DNA from: Cruorifilaria tuberocauda
Taxonomy: Eukaryota > Nematoda > Chromadorea > Rhabditida > Onchocercidae
Length of the DNA stretch: 64,000 nt
Direction of reading: 5' to 3'
NCBI GenBank assembly: GCA_013365365.1
Contig: JABVXU010000137.1
Coordinates: 1-64,000 of the forward strand
Positions 16,301 to 27,920 of this stretch are shown here, piece by piece. Under the pieces are notes generated by a model that was not told where the DNA came from, ran no database searches, and worked only from the letters and a program-made list of their open reading frames with translations. The translations under genes were made by a program, and so were the position numbers. The number at the start of each line of letters is the position of its first letter. Position 1 is the first letter of the stretch.

Positions 16301-19300
16301 TTTTGAAAAAACAAAAATTATTTCAGGCTTTTTCTGAAATAAAAAGCCTGAAATAGTTAGTAATTGCATTTGCTTCCTTTTTCATTTCATCTTTTATCCT
16401 AATCAAATGGAAAAAAAAAAACATACCAATTGTTGTTATTACAGTAAAACAGAAAACAATAGAATCCATGAGGGACCAATAAAAATAATCACTAGTATCA
16501 TTTGTTGTAGTAGTAGCATCTTTAATAAATTTAATAAATTTAAACTTTCAAAAAATATTTAGAGTTTAAATGAGTCAAGAAATAAATTCAAATTTAGAAA
16601 AACTGAAGTAAGATTTATCTAATATAACCAAATCATAAAATTTAATTTGAAACAATTAGTTATAAGATAAGCAATTAAAAATTTTGAGGTAAAATTAAAG
16701 ATGGAATCTAAAATATTTTAATCTTCATTTATCATTTATCATCATTCATTTTATAATAATTTAGAAGTTGAAAAAAAAAAAACTACATAGATAGAAAATT
16801 TTGTGGAATATAAAAATTAAAGGAATTACGTGAAATTTTATTTTCGTCATAAATTTGTTCTCGAAAACAAGTATTGTAAACATCATCGGTTAATTCATCC
16901 AATTGTCCTTCCTCACAAATTTTACCACTATTCCTTTGTTTTAGCATTTCGATCATACATTCCATTTTGATACGTACTAAATATTTTCTTCATTTAAATA
17001 TTTATTTTAATTTCATTTCAAAATTTTAATTTAAAGAAAAAAAGGAAAGAACGGAATAATATAAATTAACTTTTCTTCATTGTAAGGTTTTTTTTTCTAT
17101 CTTTTTCTTCAAGTTAAAATTTCAGACGATTTCAACGATCTATTGACTTGATGATTCGAATAAAACTAGTAATTATATGATTTGTTAAAATTGAAATCAG
17201 AATCCCAATTTGTATTTTTATCTTCCGGTCCCTCGTTTTTTTCTTTCCTTACTTTTCTTTCTCTCTCTCTCTCTCTCCCTTTTTCTCTTTTAAGCAAAAC
17301 TATGAAATTAGTGTAAGATGTATTGTTTTTTTTTTTAATTCAATATTAACTAATGTATCAAAAAAAAAAATGGCAAGTTTTAAAGTTTAAAAAAAAAAAA
17401 GAAAATTCTCTGGAGAAACAAAACCATGCGAAGATTTGTTTTCTGAAAATGAAGTTTACGAAATTTATTGAAAAATATTTCGATATTTATTTTTTCAAAA
17501 CATTTTTTCTTTTTTCTTTTCCACTTTTGTTTCGGCTCTTTTTTTTTTTTGGCTCTTGTTTACTACAATGTCCCAGAAATGATAAATATAATTGGTTATT
17601 GGATAGTTGAAAAATTTTTTAATTTTCACTTCCTTACTTTTCTTGGTTATAAAAATCATTGAAAATTTTGTAAATAATCCAAATTTTGGAATCAACATTT
17701 AAAATTTTGCTTTTTATTTTCATTGAAAAATTTATTATATTAGAAATTAGAAAGAAAGAAAGAAATAAAGAAATAATACTTAAAAATATCAACATACATC
17801 TATTTTCTTCAGTAGGACTATTTTTAATTCGTTTATCATCACCACGAAATATATTACCATCTTTCATTAGCAGCTATAAATGTGATAATAAGTTAAGCAG
17901 TGATAATTCATTTTTTCATTCCTTTATACAAGAAGATTTCTTTTTTTTTTTAATTTCAAGGAAAAGAAAACAAAATTTATGATCGCAGTTATTGCATTCA
18001 AATTGAAAAAAAATTGAAAATAGTATTCGTAAATATTTGAAATATTGAATTTAATTTTGTTATATCACAAAACAGTCGGGAAAAAAAAAAGCATTTAATT
18101 TTGATTTATCACATAATATTTAAAATGAAATTAGCTGAATTTGATAATAGACCAAAAGTTTAAGGCAAAAAGTCAAATAGTTGTTAAATTTGAATAAAGA
18201 TAAAGTAATTGTTAAATTTGATAAATGATAATTTTTTTCCCGAAAAAAAAAAGCAGAGAAAGAATTAAAATTTTTTTTTCGTATTAGAAAATTGAACCGT
18301 GGAATTTCGAGTGATAGCAACAGCTTCAAGTTGACGAATTGCTAATGCACCTGCTAGAACATAAGCAGCAACAGCAATGACAAGTACTAAATGTAGTACG
18401 TATGGTGCAAACTGAAATTTAAAATTTTTTAATAAAAACGAAACTCAAAAGTTTTAATTTCAAATTGAAAAAAAGAACTTATCAGAAAAGTTATGAAATT
18501 TCATTTGTTATTAAATTTTGACAATAATATCAATTACTTTCCATACAATTCCAATTCATTCTTTATCGATAATAACAGGTTGATTCTGTTATTGCAATTT
18601 TGATAATTAATTTTTTCATTTTTCTTTTTTTTTTCTCTTAAATTTCATTTTTTGCTTCTTTTTCTTTCTTGCTATTGCATAAAATGTTTGATAAGAAATA
18701 TTTGCCATATTAAATTTTAATAATGAAAAGTAATTGTTTCAACAATACACACTTAAATTTTCAATTATATAATGTATGCATGAATTAAACAATTTTTAAT
18801 TTTTAATTTAAAGTTGAATTTTATTTTCAATTAACACTTACTCACTAAATTAGTAATGCTTTCATTCAATGTATAATTTTCCTCTCAAATTGCCAATATT
18901 TTCAAGTCATAAAAGAAGTTGCTTGAGCGATTTTATTGTACGCCGTAATGTAATTATGAGAGGGTATAAGGAGAGAGAGAGAGAGGAATGATTTCACAAA
19001 TTTTCATTCTCTCCCTCCCTCCTTCTCTCTCTCTCTCTCTTCCTTTCTCTCTGAACATTTCTTTTTTTTTCTAAAAAATAAAGGAATGGAAAAGCTGAGT
19101 TAAATTAGTTGTAATGAAGAAAAAAAGTTGTAAGTTGAATAAAATATAAGCTATTGAGGGAAAGTTTAGCGGAGAGTTTAGCAGTTAATTTTTTTCACTT
19201 AATTCTCAATAATTAATGAAAAAGCTTCGATTCCATTCATTCCTAACATGAAATCGATTATTTTCTCCGTATCAATCTGATCATTAAATATTTATATGAT

Positions 19301-21102
19301 CAGTTTCAAAATATTGGTAAAATTATTTATTATTTATTTATTTGCAATCAGGACTTTTCAATTTCCTTTTTTCTCCATATATATTTGCAAATTGGAACCT
19401 TTTAACCTTTAACTTTTAAAAATTTCACTGAATCAATTTATTTTTTTCAACAAAAAAAAAGTGATAAATAGTTTTGTCGTCGCTAAAACAGAAAATAATT
19501 GTGCAATATTATTATTATTATTATTTGTTTTTTTTGAAGAAAAATGTTAACAACCTATTAACATTTTGATTTTCAAGAACGAAATTTGGAATTTGTCAAA
19601 AAAAGGTCAGTTTAAATTTAATTTACGAAAATTAAAATACTTTCAACTGATGACAGCACAATTTCAAATCGATAACGGTTTTTTTAGATGAATAAATTAA
19701 TGCCATTAAATCAATTTATCATGATTTGGTAATTTAATAACGATATCAGGAATGAAATAATCTTAATCTTGATCAAACCAAGCAAAATGTGAAATTTATT
19801 AGAGGGAAAGAATTCTACACTTTTCTTAATAAATCAAACATCAAACAGCTATCAACTAATTTATCAATCATTGAAGCTAATTTACTTATCTTTTAAGTTA
19901 ATTTTTTTGCTAATCATTTCAAATTGAAAATATTTCGCCAATTTCAACACATTATGTCAGAGCTCATAAACTCTCCTATCAAAACCTATCCAGAATATAA
20001 ATGGAAGCAAATTTATCCGAAATGGTTCTGCACTGAACAATTTTTCATCCATATAAAATTTTTGGAATAATCAATTACTTTGATAATTTTTGATAATTTT
20101 CTTGAAATGATACTTGCAAAGCAACGAAAATTGCTAGGAAATTATATTTAAGTTACATACTTTAAAAAATTTAAGCAATTTTAGTAAATATTATCATATA
20201 TTGACTAATAAAATTTAAATCAAAATATCCGGAATTTCTTTTTTAGACGTTTACAGGATTATTTTCATCATTTTCTTCTCTTGGATGTTTGCAAACAATT
20301 TGATAAACTAATATAAATAAAATAATGAATTTATAGTTTATTAGCAACAATTTAACATCTTCAGATGTTGATAAAATTTAGATAACTTTGATATAACCGT
20401 AATCAGGAAAAAATAAAATGGATATTCGAGTAAGTGAAAACGAATTTGTTTTAATCGAATATGGCGATGAAACTTTGTAATTTTTTTTTTCACTCGATAA
20501 ATTTATAAAATTTTAAAGCAGCAATCTTAATTGTCATTGGTTGATAAGTGATATGAACTATGGCTGAATGATTTTACTTAAAACTAATTGCATAGAATGA
20601 AATAATTAAACTCATTTTATGCAATTTATAATTGTAACGGAACCAAAGATAATTATAATTATTAAATTTAAAAAGCAATATGAATGTGAGAGTAGTAATG
20701 CGATATTAAAATGATTATTGCGAAAAAAAAAACTGTAATAAGTGTGAAATTAATATTACTCAATTGAAAAGTATATGTGAAACTCAGAAGTTTGATTTTA
20801 AAAATTTGAACTTAAAAATTTAATAAACTATTGTTTATTTTTACTTACGAATTATTTGACACTGAAAAAAAAAAACGAAACAACATGATGATAAATGATG
20901 CAAATGATATGATTATGATAACTAATGCAACTGATATAATTGTGATAACTAGTGCAATCGATATAATTATACTTTTACTATGTCAGGTGGAATTTATTAT
21001 GAATTCTAATTTTATACATACCAAATGCAATCGTTCTTTTATTGGCTGGATCCCTTCACCCATCCGGTAAGCAGTAATGATTTCGTTACTGTTTCGCCTT
21101 CC
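13365..21102 (-). CDS. Two-pore-domain potassium channel (TWK family), copy A; first exon not found
   Basis: K2P leak potassium channel of the plasma membrane, working as a dimer. Exons in transcript order: 21022-21102, 18298-18411, 17798-17873, 16830-16976, 16427-16519, 15964-16123, 15253-15340, 14967-15017, 14556-14725, 14049-14207, 13541-13676, 13365-13433. They give 447 residues plus an unknown start; a Met (RMGEGIQPIK) in the first listed exon at 21063 could also serve. M1 is YVLHLVLVIAVAAYVLAGAL, with NST just after it. Pore 1 TTIGYGN is split by an intron between IG and YG. M3 is VLIVAFFIYIIIG, pore 2 is TTIGLGD, and M4 is [20 protein letters not shown]. It ends ...DADEPYT. Paralogue of the plus-strand gene at 32-39 kb; three exon lengths (160, 159, 136 nt) are identical. 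The C-terminal tail is short. Which TWK member it is cannot be told. Confidence 0.9.
16319..16355. repeat. Perfect 15-bp inverted repeat with 7-nt loop
   Basis: TATTTCAGGCTTTTT at 16319-16333 is matched by its exact reverse complement at 16341-16355. It lies in an intron of K2P copy A. The stem contains CAG/CTG splice-like words on both strands. No Rho-type or mobile-element context is seen. Confidence 0.8.
18971..19040. repeat. Facing (GA)n and (CT)n tracts
   Basis: A GA run (about 18971-18985) and a CT run (about 19024-19040) flank a spacer that itself has AGGAATGA facing TCATTCTC. The two tracts can pair into a long purine/pyrimidine hairpin. Located in the second-to-first intron of K2P copy A. 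A separate CT run lies at about 17260-17277. Confidence 0.7.
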
Positions 21103-23079
21103 CTAAATTACCTGTAAAATGGACATTTAAAAATCTGAATTAAAATTTATTTCAAAAAAAAAGTCGTTGAATTAATTTATTGAATAATCTTTTAAAAATT
21201 TATAAATATTTTAAATTGAAAAAGAAAAAATTTGCAAAGAAAATATTAAAATGTATCTAAAAATCAAGCATAAAATATAGTGAGATTAAGATTAAGATTA
21301 GGATTAAGATGAAGTAATGATTTGTAAAATAAATAAAAAATGATAAATGATGAAAACATTATGAGAAAAAGAATGCTTGATTTTTTTTCGAGATAAAAAT
21401 AAAACGATTAATAGTATTTAAGTATATTTATTATTTTTGTTATGAAATAAATCATATATGAAATATCTATATAGTATAACATTCAAAGATATTGATTACA
21501 TTGAAATAGTTAAGCTAAAAAACGATTAATCTATTGATTGTTAATGAATGAAACTAATTATTTATGATTGATAATGGTTATTAATAATCGTGATTAATCG
21601 TGATTATTGATAATTGATAAATGATTATAATTTTATCAGCATAATTCTTTATTTTAACATAAATCATTTTTTCTTTTTTTTTTTGTAAACATCAAAATAG
21701 GTTGAATGAAAAAAAAATGTAAAGTAAAATTTATATATTCATTCTTTTTTTTCCCTAATACTTTGAAAGTTTATATTTCTCTGAACGGTTTTTTTTTGTT
21801 TTTTTTTAAGATCATAATTTTATAAATTCCCGTGTGACTTTTAAGAAATTCCAATTTTTCTTTATCAGATTGCTTCATCATTTCCATAAACCTCTTCCAA
21901 TATTTATAAATCAAAAAATTGTTTATTTTTTTTTTTGCATCGAATAAGCTTGTTTAATAATATGCTTTTTGCTATTTTATGATTTACAATGAATGTAAAG
22001 CTTTTAAATTATTAAATTCATTTTAGAATTTACGAGAATTTCACAAAGATTTTTGAGAAATGGAAATTGAAATTTTTTTTTCCATGCAAATTCATATTTT
22101 TATCCGAAATTATCATTAAATTTCAGCTATGAATAATTTATCGTTGGGTGTAATTTTTGTAAACGAGGAAAAATGAAAGCACTGAAAGAGAGAAAATAAA
22201 AAAATGCAGAGAAATAACCTATTAAAAAAGTTAAAATTATAAATTTAGGATTAATTGATTTCATCAAAGATAAATAATATTTTAACTTTATGGATTAATT
22301 TCATAAAGAGAAAAAAAATTGAAAGTTAGAATTTATTTTCATTATTTTAGTCAAAAGCATCGATTTTTTTCTCTTTCAAACATCAAATCGGTATGAGCAA
22401 AAATTAGAATGTAAAATTAAATAATGCTGCTAATAGAAGCAAACTTACTAGCTTCGTTGATAAAAAAGAAAAAAGAAAAAAGCTAACTAAGGCAAAGTAG
22501 TACTTTGTTCTGTCCCAATTTAACTATTAGATAGTTGATATAGTAGAAAATTTAATTTAAAAAAAAATTTTTTCATCTTAAAATACGGTACGGTATCATA
22601 CAGTATCGTGATATCTTTATGTTATTTCTGTAGCTTAAAAAAAAAAGGCGGAAAAGGAAGAATTAAAATGGGAGAACGAAGAAAATGAAATTGATACGTA
22701 ATATGCTAGAAGTAATTTAAAAATTTAACGCTTCACTAAATTTCAATAATTGAAATGTTGATTGATTGATACACGAAATACATTGCTAGAAAGCTTAACA
22801 ATTTTAGCTCGTTCACAAAATAAGAATGTCTGCATAGTTGAATAAATATAATCAAAAATTTTATTACCGGAAATTTTGGAATTCAATCGACAATTTCAAA
22901 AATTTGATTTATACATACGTCATCTATATGCATGTATATCTCTACATGTAAGCATCATATGTTGAGTAATTTGAGTGCATTTTAGAACAGATGACATAAA
23001 AGATAAATGTGAAATATTGATAGAACAATGATGGCTTAGAATAAAAACATTTTGATAAGTTTTAGGCTATTTTAAAGTA

Positions 23080-23120
23080 AATATATATATATATATATAT
23101 ACATATATATATGTATATAA
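23080..23120. repeat. TA dinucleotide tract
   Basis: Nearly pure AT alternation interrupted by ACATAT and ATGTAT. Other short AT tracts lie at 1-20, 35349-35368 and 45113-45129. Confidence 0.85.
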
Positions 23121-26100
23121 AATGGAAAACAACATTATAACTATTCTTTATCATTTATCATCATATCAACCTTTGCCCTCATCTGAAATCTACGTAAATT
23201 ATTTATAATTTATTTATATGTTAGCATTATTACAGTAGAAAATAATTAGTTTCTTTCTTTCAAATTTAAAATTTTCAAATTTCAAAAACAAATTTTCGGT
23301 TATATTTTATTTAGCCATTTTAAAATAATTTACTTTATAACTAATTCTTATCTTAAGCAATCTTTTTCTTCCCACTTCTGTCTCATCTCATCTATACTAT
23401 AAAATATTTTTTATGAAAAGCAAAATTTAACGAACTTATCAATTAATGATTAATTTCAATGCTATAATACTTCGAGAATTTAATTATTACACAATGATGA
23501 TACGAGCATAATTCATCAATTTAACTTTAAAAAAAAGTGAAAAAAGTAATGGATTCAACAAAATGATAACATACCTTTGATTTATTATAACTGAAAAACA
23601 AACTTGAATTCATTAAAAATGAAACTTGAATTAAATTTTGAACTTTATTTGAAATGAAAAAAAAAAGAGTAGCAGATAGAAAAAACAGATTCAATTAATG
23701 AGAGCAAGTAATTTTTATTTGGAAATAATTTCACGTTGAAAAAGAAAGAGGCAAATAAGCATTAAATAGGAAAAAAGAAGGAAAAGCATTATTTCAGTGG
23801 TATAAAACGATTATTGAGAATATCATTGAAAAGGTTTTAATTTATTTCCATGCAGAGAAAAAAAAAACAAAAAAGAGAACAAAAAAATGAAAAGTTAAAT
23901 TAACTGACAATTCATTTATATTAAATGAATTTTTTTCAAGCATTATTTATTCAATGAAATAATGATCTATGATATTTGCAAATTCAAAAATTACAAAATT
24001 AAAATTAGGGAAAGTTTTTAAGTGATATAATTTTTAATTGGATTAAAAATTTCAACTTTACATTTGATAATCTTTCAAGTTTTCTCAAACCGAAATTCTT
24101 ATGTATTCTTTGAAAGGTTAATCTTATCGATTACTTATTATGATTCGTTATTTATTATTATGGTTCGTCGAATAAAATCTGAAATCTATTCGAAGTATTC
24201 ATTAGTGTTAGCTATAATTAACTGACAACTTAATTATTTCAAATGTGAAATGATTTTTGAATTTGCTAATGTCTGTAAATGAAAATCAAAAAAAAAAAAT
24301 TAATGAAAGTGAAAACGAAAAATGAAAAGCAGAAGACCGGAATAAAATTGCAAAAAAGGAAATTATCTTTTCTAATAAATTTTGTAGTACACAGTGCCGT
24401 TTTTTTTTTTTCTCTCAAAGAGAAAAATATTTTTCTATATTAAAACAATTTTTAAATAATTAAACAAATAATATTTACCTTAATAACAAATTCCTATGAA
24501 TCGATAGTGTAAAAAATAAAGTTTAATAGTTGAAACGAAATTAATCTACGATGTCTGAGATGATGGATTAATGGGATAATGGATTAAATGATGATGAATT
24601 ATGGATTAAATGAAAAAAGTGCTGCTGTCCGTTCAATTTAAAAATTATAAAAATGTTAGAAGAAGGAAAGAAAGTAAGGAAAAATGGAAATTTTAAGTTG
24701 CACTAACGATTTTTCTTTATCGCTTACTATTTTACCTATTATTTATTATTTCTACTTCAAATTTATTACGATCATTTTTTATTTAAAAAAAAATTTAATT
24801 ATCATTCAAACAAAAAAAAAAGAAACGATCAATTTATAAAAATTTTTATCAAATTGTATAAACGAAAATTATTTTATTTTTAAAGTATTAATAATGATAG
24901 GTGAAAATTTAATTCAATTTGAAAAGTTTATTATAAATTAAATATTGATTTAATATATATCAAATTTTTACTGTTAATAAATTGTATTCAAATAGATTGA
25001 AGTAATGGTAATTATTATGAATGATCAGTTGTATTGATTGGTGGCCTATAATAACTTTCCAATCATTTCATTTCTTTATTTATTGATCCAGTTGTTCCGT
25101 TTTAAATGTAAGTTTTCATCCTACTATGCTGTCGTTTGTTTACTATTATCTAATCTAAATACAAAATTATCAGCTAAGATTTCTTTTTTTTTATTTCATT
25201 GAACCATTTTTAAACCTTATCATATCATATCACACCTTATCATAGCAAATTGTTCTCACTACAATTAAAATTAATTACAATCCATTTGCTTATTTGCCAT
25301 CTTCAAGTACTGTTAACTCATTACTCTGCATTCAAATTTGATATATTAATTAACATTACAATCAGCTTAGAGAACAAATGTAAAAAAGAAATGAGAGAAA
25401 TTTCATAAATGAATAAACGATAAACAAATAGTGAAATAAATAGATGAAATGATAAATTAGTAAACAAAATAATAAATAAATAAATATGCATATAAATTGA
25501 GAGAGAAAAATTATCAATATGGATGAATCATAATTTTTAATTATGTTTTTTTTTTCTTTATTTTTAATTATACTAGGTTTAATTATATAATGTATATAAA
25601 CAATTATGTGCAAAATTTTTAACTATATTTAAGAGAAATAATAGAATAAATTTATTTCATTATAATAACAAATCTCCAAGAAGCTGAAAAAAAAAACAAA
25701 TCATAAATGATATATATCGAATATCTTTAAATTTTATTTTGAAATGTAAATTAAATTTTATAAAAAATTTAATCTTTTTCGTTTTCTTTTCTTTTTGAAA
25801 GCATACGGTTGAAGTGATAAAGCTATCAGATTACCATTTTCTTTGTAAATAAAAAAATTTTTCAAAATTTAAATTAAAAAAAAAACACAAATAAATAAAC
25901 TTCCATATATTTTGTTCGTTGTCTATTTAGCTTTTAAATATATAAAATTTAAGGTTTTAAAAGAGAAAAAAGTTTAAACTATATGAATAAGTAATTACAA
26001 ATATAGCTAAAAATGCTATCGTCTATTAATTAAGAATATTAGCAAAATGAATTAATGCTTATAAATAAATTAAATTTTTCGATTATTTAGAAAATTTAAA

Positions 26101-27564
26101 ACTTTGCTGATAAAAATTACCGAAAACTTAGTGAAATGATATGATATGAAAAATGAATATAGCGTTATTTGCGCTATTATCTTTAAATATCGTCACTAAA
26201 TTTTCAATAACTTTTTAAACTTTCTTTTATAATAGAATTTTTCATTGTTACAATTAATGATTAAGCGTTCTTAATCACTTAATAATAAAATCTTTTCAGA
26301 TTATCGTTTTCAGACATACTTTATTACTGTCTAATACTGTAACTCTCTAATTAAGCTATCAGACTATTACTGTATAATCACTGTTATCAACATAACAGTG
26401 TTACGTAGCATAAATAAAAGTAAAGTAATTTATAATGATTTGTCACGAGAAAAAAACAATTAACAAAGTTGAATTTAAAATTTCTAAAGGAAATGTTTTT
26501 CTCTTATCAACAAAGTATTATCTGAAAATACTTTTGATTGAAATTTGACTTATTGATTCATTTCCGTTTTCTTTGTATAATAATAAAATGTTTTTGTGAA
26601 AAAAAAAACTAATCATTCGATGAAGTAACGTTCAAAATTTTGATAAAAAAAAATTATCTGATTATTATCATAGTATTTACTTACTTAAATTTCGTTGAAA
26701 GATAAAAGAAAATTTGCCAAAAAACAAAACTAAGAAAATAGAACGATGTTTTCATGAAAATTCAACAATTTAAATTTCTTCAATCAACTTTACACTTCTT
26801 TTCATGTCTTCCTGCTTTTTTCAATTTGACAAGAAAAAGTTCATCACTCATCAAAATGTATTTGAAGCATGCATGACTCAAGAAAAAAAAATTTTTTTTT
26901 ATGATAACATTTTTTTTTTTTCAAATATGCGTAAATTTTTATTTTACACTTTAACAATATCATTTCAACAATCTTTGTCTAATCTAAATTATAATTTAAC
27001 TTTAAATTACTACAAGTGATCTGTGTAATAGCAATGATTTATCAATGTTTATTTTTTAAATTGCATCAAATAAATCAAAATGAAATATACTACAAAAATA
27101 AGCAAGATAAGAGAAATGAATGAATATCAGTTGCTTTTACATTCAATGAACAATTAGTAAAAAATAATTTGAATATTCATGCAATTATAAAATTAGGATG
27201 AAAACGAAAAAGAAAAAAAACCTTTGAATGTGTAAGCTTCGATGAATGTTTGTGAAATTGCTGAACCTAAACAGCTTCCATCAAAGTTTTCGATAAAATA
27301 ACAATGCTTTCCGTATTTTGTTCAATCTATTATCTTAGACATCAAAGATTGAATTCTTTTTCAACTGTTAAACTTATCACTGCACCATTTTTTTTTTTTA
27401 AACAAATTATTTTTTCCGTTAAAGTATTTAATTACATTCGTTACTACGTAGTTACTTGTTACTTTACATCATTTAACAATTACTGCATTCATTATAATCT
27501 TATTTATTTTCAAAATACTTTATCATATTTTATCACCGCAATCAATTTGCGATACAGAGAAATG

Positions 27565-27920
27565 ATGAAATAAACTTTCAATTCAAGCCATTGGTTGATT
27601 GATCCAGCCGTTTGTGGTTGTTCCGTCAAATTCACGCCTCGTCAGCTTATAATATTCCAAGAAAACTTTAGCGATATCAGAAAAGCTTTGCGACAACAAA
27701 GCTTGCGACAACAACATAACCGATGAAATCCAATCTCAGTTCATTGCTTATATATCCGGAGGAAATAGGACTCGTAGTACTTCAATCATTTGACCTCTTA
27801 TCATACGTAAAATTCGTCGGATCGCGTTCACTCGTTTTTCCCGTTGGTGATGCTCTGACATGCGTCACGTGACTTGCTTACATGGATATTCCATGAAATA
27901 AACTTTCAATTCAAGCCATT
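27565..27920. repeat. 300-bp GC-richer block bounded by exact 28-bp direct repeats
   Basis: The same 28 bases (starting ATGAAATAAACTTTC, ending AAGCCATT) occur at 27565-27592 and 27893-27920. The 300 bp between them is about 42% GC by hand count, against roughly a quarter in the surroundings. On the minus strand it has coding-like stretches, MSEHHQREKRVNAIRRILRM... and ...DIAKVFLEYYKLTRREFDG, in one frame but separated by two stops. It may be an insertion, a single monomer left from a tandem array, or a conserved promoter/first-exon island for the flanking K2P genes. The identity is unknown. Confidence 0.75.
27864..27873. promoter_or_regulatory. GTCACGTGAC palindrome (E-box, CLEAR-like)
   Basis: A perfect 10-bp palindrome around CACGTG inside the GC-richer block between the two divergent K2P genes. 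It equals the CLEAR consensus bound by TFEB/HLH-30-type bHLH factors. Function here is inferred from the match only. Confidence 0.35.

Noticed and set aside
17353..18329. Several Lys/Phe-rich open frames on both strands within K2P-A introns
   Set aside because: Homopolymer-driven; only 17798-17873 and 18298-18411 have correct splice sites, phase and membrane or cap sequence.
25362..25613. Minus-strand Ile/Tyr/Leu-rich 83-codon frame
   Set aside because: Composition is that of AT-rich non-coding sequence; no splice sites or family features.
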